Positions 1-6,344 of a stretch of 12,825 nucleotides of DNA are shown here, piece by piece. The notes beneath the pieces were generated by a model. The model saw only the letters and a program-made list of their open reading frames with translations. It searched no databases and was not told the DNA's origin. Source of the stretch: an uncultured Oscillospiraceae bacterium (GTDB lineage: Bacteria > Bacillota > Clostridia > Oscillospirales > Oscillospiraceae); the NCBI GenBank assembly GCA_934661715.1, contig CAKUJL010000025.1:1-12825 (forward strand), written 5' to 3'. The first letter of the stretch is position 1, and each line of letters starts with the position of its first letter. The position numbers and the translations under genes are program-made.

Positions 1-3000
1 GTCGAGGACGAAAATGACCCGGCGAACCTCGACGAATTTCTGATCATCACCTACACAAAGGCCGCGGCCTCCGAGCTGCGAGGAAAAATCAGCGCGGAAA
101 TTTCCAAGCGCCTCGCGAAAAATCCCGGAAACCGGCGCTTGCAGCGGCAGCTGACGAGAATTCACCTCGCGCAGATCTCGACCGTGCACGCCTTCTGCGC
201 CGCGCTTCTAAGACGCTACAGCGCAGTCTGCGATCTGCCGCCCGATTTTCGCGTGGCCGAGCAGTCGGAGGCCGGGGCTATCCGGCAGGAGGTTTTCAAG
301 GCGACGCTCGAGGATTTTTACAAAAACCGCGCCTCACAGCCGGACTTTTCCGCGATGGCAGACGAGCTCGGCTTCGGGCGCGACGACCGGCGCTTTACCG
401 ACCTCTTCTTTTCCTGCTACGACGCCATTCGCTGCCGCAAGGACCCCGACGGCTGGATGGACGCGGCGCTGGCGGCTTATGACGAGGCTGCGGTGCTGGA
501 AAAAACGCCGTGGGGCGCGTTCTGGCTGCGGGAGCTGAAGGAAGCACTGGCGTTTTCCAGGGACCGGCTTCAAAAGGCGATCGCGCTTTCTCAAAGAGAA
601 GCCGTTCTGAACGAAAAATACGTGCCCGTGCTCGAAGACAGCCTGCGGCAGGTGGAGGAATTTGCGAAGGCCGGCAGCTGGGACGAATTTCTAGCCGGGA
701 AAATTCAAGCCTTCAAGCGCATGCCGCCCGTTCCCAAATGCACGAACGACGCGCTCAAAACGCGAGCGCAGAAGCTGAAGACCGACGCGCTCGAGGTGGT
801 GCGAGACGCGCAGCGGGCCTTCTACGCGGACGCGGAGACGGTGAAAAAAGACCTTATGTCAACCGTTCCGGCCATTCGGGGGCTTTTCTCCCTGCTGCGG
901 GAATTTGACAAGGCGTTCTTGCAGGAGAAGCGGCGGCGCAAGGTGTTGGATTTTTCCGATCTCGAGCACGAGACCATCGCGCTTTTATGCCGAAGGGACG
1001 GCACGCCCTCGCGCACGGCGCTGGAAATTTCGGAGCAGTACCGCGAAATTCTGGTCGACGAGTATCAGGACTCGAACGAGGTGCAGGAGTGCATCTTTGA
1101 GGCAGTGTCCAGAGGCGGGAAAAACCGCTTCCTTGTGGGCGACGTCAAGCAGTCCATCTACCGCTTCAGACTTGCAGACCCCGGCATCTTCCTGCAAAAA
1201 TACAGATCCTACGCGCCGTATGAAAAAGCGGCGGACGGCGAGCCCAGAAAGATCGTTCTTTCTGATAATTTCCGCTCGAGGCGCGAAATTCTCGCCGCGG
1301 CGAACGACGTGTTTTCTCTCTGTATGCAAGGCGGCCCTCTGGAGCTCACCTACGGAGACGACGAGAAGCTTCGCGCAGGGCTTAATTATCCGGAAACGGA
1401 GCAGCCCAAGGTGGAGCTTCACTGCATCGATCTGGACGGCGCGGCGGACGACGCTGGGAAAAATCCCGAAAAGCGCGACGCCGAGCCCGCGTTTGTGGCC
1501 GCACGGATCCTGAAAATGCTGGACGAAAAAATGCCGGTCACCGACGGCGGCCAGCTTCGTCCGGTCAGACCCGGCGATATCGTGATTTTGCTGCGCTCGG
1601 TGGGAGACAACGCGCCGAGCTATCAGAAGGCGCTGTCCGCCCTCGGCATTTCCAGCCGCACCGACCGCGGCAGCAGCGTTTTTGATACGACCGAGGCGCA
1701 GGTCCTGCTTGCGGCGCTTCGCGTGATCGATAACCCGCACCGGGATGTGGAGCTCGTGACGCTGCTCGTAAGTCCCGTGTTTGACGTTTCGCCCGAGGAG
1801 CTGGCGCAGGTTCGCGCGGGCAACCGGACGGGGGATCTTTTCGACTGCCTGACGGCGTTTGCGGATAGATGCGAGAAGCTGAACGCGTTTTTGGCGTGGC
1901 TTTCCGAAATGCGGGAGCAGGCGCGGCTTTTGACACTGCCGAAGCTTTTTGACCTCGTTCTGCGCACGACGGCGATGGAGGACGTGTTTTCCGCCATGCC
2001 GGACGGCGCGGTCCGGAAGCAGAACATCGCGCTTCTGCGGGCGCAGGCGGGAAGCTTCTCGGTCGGCGGCAGCCAGAGCCTGATGGCCTTTTTGCAGTAC
2101 ATGGAGCAGCAGGCGGCGTCCAATTCGTCCCTGAACGCGGCAGAAGCGGGCGGCGGGGACGACGCGGTGCAGCTCATGAGCATCCACAAGTCAAAGGGAC
2201 TCGAATTTCCGGTCGTGTTTCTGGCTGATCTTTCGCACGGGTTTAACCTGCGCGACGCGGAGATGGGCGTTTTGCTCGACGAGACGCTTTACGCGGGCGC
2301 AAACGTGGTGGACACGAAGGCGCGGTCGTATTACGCGTCGCTGTCCCGGCTTGCCATCGCGGAAAAAATGGCGGCGCAGACGATCGCCGAGGAGCTGCGC
2401 GTGTTGTACGTCGCGATGACGAGAGCCAGAGAAGTGCTCGTGATGAGCTATTGCCGGAAAAACCTTGCCTCCGCGCTTCAGAAATGGAACGGGGCGCTTG
2501 AGCTTCCGCTTCCGGCAAGAACGGCGGCCGGCGTTTCGTGCATCGGCGACTGGGTGCTTCTCGCGGCGCTTTGCCGGACGGAGGCGGGAGAGCTGTTTGC
2601 GCTCGCGGGGCCCAACGAGGTAAGCGCCGTGCAGGAATATCCGTGGGTCATCCGGCTGCACCGCGCCTCGGAGATCTTACAGGAGCAGGCCGCGCCGCTT
2701 GAAGGCGGGACGATGCAGGACGCACCGAAGCGGGAAGTGCCAAAGACGGATTTTGCGCCCTACGCGCACCTGACCGCGTCGAAAACGCCCTCGAAGCTCA
2801 CGGCGACGGCGCTCAAAGGACGGCTTCTCGATCTGGAAGCGCTCGAGCAGACACCGCAGGAGACGAAAAACCCCGAGCGCTTCCGTCTGCCTCGTTTTGG
2901 GAAAACCGGAACGCTCACCGGAAAGGCGAAGGGCAGCGCGACGCACCTTTTCATGCAGTTTGCGGATTATGAGGCGTGCGGCACGGAAGACGGCGTGCGG

Positions 3001-3429
3001 CAGGAGCTTTTGCGGCTGACGGAGGAAAAATTCCTTATCAAAGAGCAGGCCGAAAGCGTCGACGTGCAGAAAATTCTGGAGCTGTTTTCATCCGATTTCG
3101 GAAAGCGCATCCGGACGGCCAAAAATGTAAGGCGCGAGTTCAAGTTCTCCATTTTGACGGACGCGGCGCAGTATGTACCCGGTGCGGCGGGAGAGCAGGT
3201 GATGATGCAGGGCGTGGTCGACTGCTTCTGGCTGGAAAAAGACGGTATTGTCCTCGTCGATTTCAAGACCGACAAAACGCCCTACGGCCCCGCCGAGCGA
3301 GCCGCGCACTACAAGCCGCAGCTGGACGCCTACGCCGCCGCCCTGTCGCGCATTTATAACCTCCCGGTCAAGGAAAAGATCCTCTATTTCTTCTCCTGCG
3401 CCTGTGCGTACCGGCTGGACGAAGCGTGA
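1..3429 (+). CDS. addA: ATP-dependent helicase/nuclease subunit A (AddA), 5' partial
   Basis: This is the UvrD-like helicase plus RecB-type nuclease subunit of AddAB, which resects double-strand breaks for RecA-dependent repair. The frame is open from base 1, giving 1142 visible codons; the Walker A region is missing because the window cuts the gene. An internal TTG at 139 is not the real start, since the upstream codons encode helicase motif Ia (LIITYTKAAASELR). Numbering from the first visible codon: DEYQD (Walker B) at about 353-357, GDVKQSIYRFR at about 380, SDNFRSR at about 421, SIHKSKGLEFPVVF at about 727, and VLYVAMTRARE at about 801. The C-terminal nuclease domain carries His982 in GSATHLFMQ, Asp1074 in GVVDCF, Asp1087 and Lys1089 in VDFKTDK, then KPQLDAYAAAL, so the nuclease looks intact. 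addB is expected just upstream, outside the window. No terminator with a T-run follows; an inverted-repeat element starts six bases after the stop. Confidence 0.97.
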   Translation, partial: VEDENDPANLDEFLIITYTKAAASELRGKISAEISKRLAKNPGNRRLQRQLTRIHLAQISTVHAFCAALLRRYSAVCDLPPDFRVAEQSEAGAIRQEVFKATLEDFYKNRASQPDFSAMADELGFGRDDRRFTDLFFSCYDAIRCRKDPDGWMDAALAAYDEAAVLEKTPWGAFWLRELKEALAFSRDRLQKAIALSQREAVLNEKYVPVLEDSLRQVEEFAKAGSWDEFLAGKIQAFKRMPPVPKCTNDALKTRAQKLKTDALEVVRDAQRAFYADAETVKKDLMSTVPAIRGLFSLLREFDKAFLQEKRRRKVLDFSDLEHETIALLCRRDGTPSRTALEISEQYREILVDEYQDSNEVQECIFEAVSRGGKNRFLVGDVKQSIYRFRLADPGIFLQKYRSYAPYEKAADGEPRKIVLSDNFRSRREILAAANDVFSLCMQGGPLELTYGDDEKLRAGLNYPETEQPKVELHCIDLDGAADDAGKNPEKRDAEPAFVAARILKMLDEKMPVTDGGQLRPVRPGDIVILLRSVGDNAPSYQKALSALGISSRTDRGSSVFDTTEAQVLLAALRVIDNPHRDVELVTLLVSPVFDVSPEELAQVRAGNRTGDLFDCLTAFADRCEKLNAFLAWLSEMREQARLLTLPKLFDLVLRTTAMEDVFSAMPDGAVRKQNIALLRAQAGSFSVGGSQSLMAFLQYMEQQAASNSSLNAAEAGGGDDAVQLMSIHKSKGLEFPVVFLADLSHGFNLRDAEMGVLLDETLYAGANVVDTKARSYYASLSRLAIAEKMAAQTIAEELRVLYVAMTRAREVLVMSYCRKNLASALQKWNGALELPLPARTAAGVSCIGDWVLLAALCRTEAGELFALAGPNEVSAVQEYPWVIRLHRASEILQEQAAPLEGGTMQDAPKREVPKTDFAPYAHLTASKTPSKLTATALKGRLLDLEALEQTPQETKNPERFRLPRFGKTGTLTGKAKGSATHLFMQFADYEACGTEDGVRQELLRLTEEKFLIKEQAESVDVQKILELFSSDFGKRIRTAKNVRREFKFSILTDAAQYVPGAAGEQVMMQGVVDCFWLEKDGIVLVDFKTDKTPYGPAERAAHYKPQLDAYAAALSRIYNLPVKEKILYFFSCACAYRLDEA

Positions 3430-3434
3430 ACTCC

Positions 3435-3540
3435 TGTAGGGGCGGACGCGGCTTCCGCCCACTGGGAACTACGAATTCGCCGCAGTTTTTCGCGTTTCGG
3501 ATTTGCATTTTGCCGGGCGGCTCGATCGTCCGCCCCTACA
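3435..3540. repeat. 106-bp element with perfect 14-bp terminal inverted repeats
   Basis: The ends are TGTAGGGGCGGACG (3435-3448) and its exact reverse complement (3527-3540). Each end also makes its own small hairpin: GGCGGA/TCCGCC near 3441-3459 and GGGCGG/CCGCCC near 3514-3536. The middle is AT-richer and has no ORF. It fills nearly all of the gap between the convergent addA and spoVAE stops. Size, ends and position suggest a non-autonomous dispersed repeat (MITE-like or palindromic). It may also block convergent transcription, but there is no T-run of a classic terminator. No clear target duplication is seen. Confidence 0.7.
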
Positions 3541-3558
3541 AATTGCGGTCGAAACTGT

Positions 3559-3915
3559 TTAGCTTTTATCCTTGGGGTTGAAGATCAGCGCGGCTAGGAA
3601 GCCGAAGACCATGGCTGCGGTGATGCCGCCGGACGCGGCTTTGAGCCCGCCGGTGAGTGCGCCGAGCAGCCCGTCCTCCTGCACCGCCTCGCGCACGCCC
3701 TTCGAGAGATTATATCCGAAGCCCGTGAGCGGCACCGTCGCGCCTGCGCCCGCGAAGTCGACGAGCTTTTCATACACGCCCGCGCCGCCCAGGACGACGC
3801 CCAGCACGACGTAGCAGACGAGAATTCGCGCGGGGGTGAGCTTTGTCTTGTCGATCAGAATCTGCCCGATCATGCAGATCGCGCCGCCGATCAGAAACGC
3901 CTTGAGATATTCCAT
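3559..3915 (-). CDS. spoVAE: Stage V sporulation protein AE (SpoVAE)
   Basis: This 118-aa inner-membrane protein belongs to the SpoVA channel family that moves calcium-dipicolinate into the forespore and releases it at germination. The chain is mostly hydrophobic. Membrane segments are visible at about residues 4-20 (AFLIGGAICMIGQ), 30-48 (ILVCYVVLGVVLGG), a glycine-rich stretch at about 60-72, and a C-terminal segment ending FGFLAALIF. The length matches the short SpoVAE/AEb form. The frame stays open upstream, but the ATG at 3915 is chosen because AGAAGG lies 7 nt before it and the family begins MEYLKAFL. That ribosome binding site overlaps the spoVAD stop codon, and only 4 nt separate the genes, so translation is probably coupled. 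Confidence 0.93.
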   Translation of the reverse strand: MEYLKAFLIGGAICMIGQILIDKTKLTPARILVCYVVLGVVLGGAGVYEKLVDFAGAGATVPLTGFGYNLSKGVREAVQEDGLLGALTGGLKAASGGITAAMVFGFLAALIFNPKDKS

Positions 3916-3919
3916 ACCG

Positions 3920-4939
3920 TCACCTTCTTTCCGAGACGATCGACACCGCGTGGCAGACGCCCGGGATGGACTCGCCCTGCCACGTTGAAACGGGCGAGAG
4001 AAGCGCACCCGTCGCGCAGAATAAAAGCCGCTTGAGCTTTCCTTCGCGCATCTGCGACAAAAGGTATCCGCACAGCACGCTTGCGCTGCACCCGCAGCCG
4101 GAGCCTCCGGCGTGCACGTCCTGTTTTTCCGTGTCGAAGATCATCACGCCGCAATCGTTATACCGGTCTGTGAGATCGAAGCCGTCCTGTTTCATCTGCT
4201 CGAGCACGATCTGCTTTCCGAGAAGGCCGAGGTCGCCCGTCACGATAAGGTCGTAGTCCTGCGGCCTTCTTCCGAAGTCTTCAAAGTGCCGCCGCAGTGT
4301 GGAAATGGCCGCGGGCGCCATCGCGGGGCCCATGTTGTTGGCGTCCTTGATGCCGAAATCCTCGATTCTGCCGATCGTCGCGCACTCGACGAAGGGGCCT
4401 TTGCCGTTGGCGTCTACAATGCAGCAGCCGCTTCCCGTGACCGTCCACTGCGCGGTCGGTGTGCGCTGGCCGCCGTAGCCCAGAGGGAAGCGGTACTGCC
4501 GCTCGGCCGAGGCAAAGTGAGAGGAGGTGAGCGCCGCGGCTCTTCCGGCGTAGCCCGCGTTTACGAAGCTGGCGCTGAGCAGCAGACTCTCCGCCATCGT
4601 CGAGCACGCGCCGTAGAGCCCGAGAAACGGGATTTTCGTGTCGCGCACGGCAAAGCTTGAACTGATGCACTGGTTGAGAAGATCGCCCGCGAACAGCACG
4701 TCAAGATCAAAGTAGGAAAGATTTGCTTTTTTGAGCGCACAGTCGAGCGCGTGCTTTTGCAGCTGGCTTTCGGCCTTTTCCCAGCTCTTCTGGCCCAGCG
4801 TCGTGTCCGGCTGCACCTCGTCAAAAAAGTCCTTCAGCGGGCCCTCGCCCTCTTTTTTTCCGGCGACGGCGGCGCTGGCCGCGATGGATGGAAAATTCGG
4901 AAACACGACGCTCTGCGTGCCGATGTGGAAGTTGTTCAA
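3920..4939 (-). CDS. spoVAD: Stage V sporulation protein AD (SpoVAD)
   Basis: SpoVAD is the thiolase-fold, dipicolinate-binding subunit of the SpoVA complex on the forespore membrane. Recognisable family stretches are GTQSVVF near the start, LGQKSWEKAE at about 48-57, FAGDLLNQCISSSFA at about 83-97, YGACSTMAES with Cys112 at the thiolase cysteine position, TSSHFASAERQYRFP, YGGQRTPTAQWTVTGSG, and a GSGCGCSAS near the C terminus. I prefer the TTG at 4939 (339 aa, close to the roughly 338 aa usual for the family), with AAAAGGAG 10 nt upstream. A GTG at 4948 is also in frame but lies 1 nt after that site, too close to use it. The frame extends back to 5056 only through MITE sequence. It is the first gene of a two-gene unit with spoVAE; no spoVAC precedes it. 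Forespore expression is inferred from the promoter at 5126-5154. Confidence 0.94.
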   Translation of the reverse strand: MNNFHIGTQSVVFPNFPSIAASAAVAGKKEGEGPLKDFFDEVQPDTTLGQKSWEKAESQLQKHALDCALKKANLSYFDLDVLFAGDLLNQCISSSFAVRDTKIPFLGLYGACSTMAESLLLSASFVNAGYAGRAAALTSSHFASAERQYRFPLGYGGQRTPTAQWTVTGSGCCIVDANGKGPFVECATIGRIEDFGIKDANNMGPAMAPAAISTLRRHFEDFGRRPQDYDLIVTGDLGLLGKQIVLEQMKQDGFDLTDRYNDCGVMIFDTEKQDVHAGGSGCGCSASVLCGYLLSQMREGKLKRLLFCATGALLSPVSTWQGESIPGVCHAVSIVSERR

Positions 4940-4949
4940 TTGCTCCACG

Positions 4950-4957
4950 CTCCTTTT
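4950..4957 (-). promoter_or_regulatory. spoVAD ribosome binding site
   Basis: AAAAGGAG on the minus strand is the only strong Shine-Dalgarno sequence before spoVAD. It sits 4 nt inside the edge of the MITE-like element, so the insertion spared it. Its 10-nt distance favours the TTG start at 4939 over the GTG at 4948. Confidence 0.65.
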
Positions 4958-4961
4958 GCTT

Positions 4962-5128
4962 CTAGGGTGTATTCTTCCAACTCCCAATGTGACCGGCAGC
5001 GAGGAGTTTTTGCGCTGAGCAAGACATTTTTCCGCAGGAATACTGACGTATTTCAAGGAAAAATGGCGCGGCGCAGCGTGAAAAGACCCGCTGTCCGGGT
5101 GCGTTGGGAGTTTTCAGATACACCCTAG
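4962..5128. mobile_element. MITE-like element with CTAG-flanked terminal inverted repeats
   Basis: The two ends are imperfect inverted repeats of 25-26 bp. Both read CTAGGGTGTAT inward for 11 identical bases, then diverge for about 6, then share ACTCCCAA (4962-4987 and the complement of 5104-5128). The 167-bp length leaves no room for a transposase, and no gene is seen inside. CTAG at each outer edge could be a 4-bp target duplication, the kind made by IS5-type transposases, or simply part of the ends. Assignment to a transposase family is inference. The element sits between the spoVAD ribosome binding site and a sigma-G-like promoter, so it would be transcribed as part of the spoVAD leader. 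Confidence 0.75.
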
Positions 5129-5154
5129 TATGCCGGAAATAAGAAATTTTACGC
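5126..5154 (-). promoter_or_regulatory. Candidate sigma-G (forespore) promoter for spoVAD-spoVAE
   Basis: On the minus strand the -10 is CATACTA (5132-5126), a full match to the sigma-G consensus CATNHTA. The -35 is GCGTA (5154-5150), four of five against GHATR, with a 17-nt spacer. spoVA genes are classic sigma-G targets, so position and function agree. The last three bases of the -10 fall in the CTAG edge of the MITE-like element. Transcription would therefore start inside the element and give a leader of roughly 180 nt. Confidence 0.55.
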
Positions 5155-5162
5155 GCAGAGGC

Positions 5163-5195
5163 AAAAAAAGACCGCCGTGCCTGCGCACAGCGGCC
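5163..5195 (-). terminator. Rho-independent terminator upstream of the spoVAD promoter
   Basis: Minus-strand stem CCGCTGTGC (5193-5185), loop of 4, GCACGGCGG (5180-5172), then TCTTTTTTT (5171-5163). It is a 9-bp stem with one G-U pair. It lies just before the spoVAD -35 and insulates that promoter from upstream reading. The nearest upstream gene already has its own terminator at 5371-5406, so this one may end a separate small transcript. Confidence 0.75.
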
Positions 5196-5225
5196 AAGAG
5201 GAATGGAAAATGATACGGATATTCA

Positions 5226-5362
5226 ATGAAAAACTTTCATTCATGGAATGGAAGTTTTTCATATGAAGATCCCAATGAGACGAGATTCCGTGATTACTTC
5301 ATAATCACGGAATCGGTTACGCCAAAGGCGGAACCTTTCTGATGAAAGCATTTCATCAGAAA
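5226..5362. repeat. Row of four hairpins, three of them abutting
   Basis: There is no coding potential here. Four inverted repeats follow one another: 5226-5262 (11-bp stem ATGAAAAACTT/AAGTTTTTCAT with a further inner CATTC/GAATG stem), 5284-5314 (13-bp perfect stem GATTCCGTGATTA, 5-nt loop), 5315-5335 (GGTT-A-CGCC around AAA), and 5336-5362 (12-bp perfect stem TTTCTGATGAAA around GCA). The last three touch with no spacer base. None has a T-run, so they are not ordinary terminators. This could be a structured RNA or a composite palindromic repeat; the function is unknown. Confidence 0.7.
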
Positions 5363-5370
5363 ACAGAATG

Positions 5371-5406
5371 AAAAAGAAGTCGCACCCATATTGTGTGCGG
5401 CTTCTT
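5371..5406 (-). terminator. Terminator of the 97-aa gene
   Basis: Minus-strand stem AAGAAGCCGCAC (5406-5395), 9-nt loop, GTGCGACTTCTT (5385-5374), then a further TTT ending at 5371. This is a 12-bp stem with one wobble. It begins 25 nt after the stop of the unknown 97-aa gene. Confidence 0.8.
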
Positions 5407-5431
5407 CTGCTTTGATACCTTCCGGAAAAAA

Positions 5432-5725
5432 TTAATTTTTCGCGGACAGTGCGCGGGACAGCCAGACGCTTCCCAGATCGAGCGCGGTAAAGAAGCCGTC
5501 CTTCTCGCTCTTTTTGACGATGCGGTCCTTCGCGCGGGCGTTGGGATCGGTCAGCTGTAGCTCTACGGACACGCGCGTTGCGATGTCGGTGTCCTTGACC
5601 TTCTTCGTTTCGAGAATCTTCATCATGATGATGTGCGAATCGGCCATCGAGCCGTAGTAAATCATGTCGTCCTTGCGCATGAGGGGATGACCCTTGTATT
5701 GCAGGATCGTCTTTTCTTCTGCCAT
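5432..5725 (-). CDS. Conserved-looking 97-aa protein of unknown function
   Basis: I do not recognise a named family. The ATG at 5725 has a strong GGAGGT 5 nt upstream. The protein is soluble, with no signal peptide or membrane segment. It opens MAEEKTILQYKGHPLMRKDD, has a methionine-rich stretch (MADSHIIMMKIL), then a polar, lysine-rich middle and the ending LGSVWLSRALSAKN. It has no cysteine, so metal binding through thiols is excluded. It stands alone, with its own sigma-A promoter at 5824-5852, a leader of about 90 nt and its own terminator, which implies a self-contained, probably housekeeping unit. Codon use is like that of its neighbours. It is clearly a real gene from its expression signals; the function is open. 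Confidence 0.85.
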   Translation of the reverse strand: MAEEKTILQYKGHPLMRKDDMIYYGSMADSHIIMMKILETKKVKDTDIATRVSVELQLTDPNARAKDRIVKKSEKDGFFTALDLGSVWLSRALSAKN

Positions 5726-5823
5726 GTCGAACCTCCTGTGAAAAAATGCGGCGCTTTGTCAGAGTTTTGCGCAAAACGCCCGAAAACATGCCGTGTACTG
5801 GTAAAGAAAACATTACTTTCTTT

Positions 5824-5852
5824 ATTATAGCAAACTTTTGCGCAGAAAGCAA
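5824..5852 (-). promoter_or_regulatory. Sigma-A promoter of the 97-aa gene
   Basis: Minus strand: TTGCTT (5852-5847), 17-nt spacer, perfect TATAAT (5829-5824), with an extended -10 TGC directly before it. The extended -10 makes up for the weak -35. Confidence 0.75.
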
Positions 5853-5873
5853 ATTTCTTTTGCGGGCCGGCGC

Positions 5874-5910
5874 AAAAAAATCAGGCAGCTTCAAAAACTG
5901 CCTGATTTTT
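5874..5910 (-). terminator. ireB terminator (symmetric, works in both directions)
   Basis: TCAGGCAG and CTGCCTGA pair around a 9-nt loop. The stem extends through five A-T pairs on each side (5876-5888 with 5898-5910), leaving T-runs on both strands. It starts 6 nt after the ireB stop. Confidence 0.88.
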
Positions 5911-5915
5911 GTGAC

Positions 5916-6161
5916 TCAATCGAACAGGTAGTGCCGCACCAGCTCCTGTAAAAGCTCGTCGCGGTCGACCTTGCAGATGAGGCTTCTGGCGCTCTTGTAG
6001 TTCGTGATATAGGTCGGGTCCTCAGAAAGAAGGTAACCGACGATCTGATTGATGGGGTTGTACCCTTTCTCGCTCAGTGCGCTGTATACGGTGGTCAGCA
6101 GGGCCTTCATTTCCTGATTCTCTTCATCGGGAACTACAAATTTAATCGTGTTGTCGTCCAT
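5916..6161 (-). CDS. ireB: IreB family regulatory phosphoprotein (UPF0297)
   Basis: An 81-aa cytoplasmic protein of the IreB/YrzL family. In Enterococcus faecalis, IreB is a substrate of the PASTA-domain kinase IreK and acts as a negative regulator of cephalosporin resistance; phosphorylation is on N-terminal threonines. The family core is plain here: [23 protein letters not shown] (split around residue 31-52), then [22 protein letters not shown]. Thr5 in DDNTIKF lies where the phosphorylated threonines occur in the family, so phosphorylation is an inference. The ATG at 6161 has AGGAGGT 8 nt upstream. In many Firmicutes this gene is followed by ruvX and a DUF1292 gene; here it stands alone, with its own promoter (6205-6233) and terminator (5874-5910). 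See the long-range pairing at 6171-6184/6309-6321. Confidence 0.95.
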   Translation of the reverse strand: MDDNTIKFVVPDEENQEMKALLTTVYSALSEKGYNPINQIVGYLLSEDPTYITNYKSARSLICKVDRDELLQELVRHYLFD

Positions 6162-6170
6162 AACGGTTAA

Positions 6171-6321
6171 CCTCCTTCGTTGGTGTTTGTCTTACGATGG
6201 TAGTATCATAGTATATTTGCGAGGCAAAGTAAATATCCTGAACATTTCATTTATGTTACAAGATTTCGTGCCGGATGACATAATGCCACACAAGATATAT
6301 TATCGGCAACCAACGAGGAGG
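6171..6321 (-). promoter_or_regulatory. Long-range stem that can mask the ireB ribosome binding site in read-through RNA
   Basis: On the minus strand, CCTCCTCGTTGGT (6321-6309), just after pheT, is complementary to ACCAACGAAGGAGG (6184-6171). This gives 13 base pairs with one bulged A. The second arm contains the entire ireB Shine-Dalgarno. The ireB promoter lies between the arms, so only RNA reading through from pheT carries both. Pairing is read directly; the regulatory role is inference. Confidence 0.45.
6205..6233 (-). promoter_or_regulatory. Sigma-A promoter of ireB
   Basis: Minus strand: TTTACT (6233-6228), 17-nt spacer, TATGAT (6210-6205). That is four of six and five of six consensus bases. 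Predicted start is near 6198, giving a leader of about 37 nt. Confidence 0.65.
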
Positions 6322-6344
6322 GTAGAGCCGTTCGGACTGTGGTT

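Noticed and set aside
985..2187. 400-aa ORF on the minus strand inside addA
   Set aside because: It lies opposite conserved helicase motifs, is rich in Arg and His, and lacks a start context.
4940..5056. N-terminal extension of SpoVAD
   Set aside because: The extra codons come from the MITE-like element and make the protein about 40 residues longer than the family.
5226..5362. Hairpin row read as a CRISPR array or tandem repeat
   Set aside because: The units differ in sequence and length, there are no regular spacers, and no cas genes are present.
6270..6308. Possible pheT terminator (GCCG...CGGC with an inner AT stem)
   Set aside because: The stem is interrupted by unpaired bases and has no T-run on the minus strand, so I do not call it.
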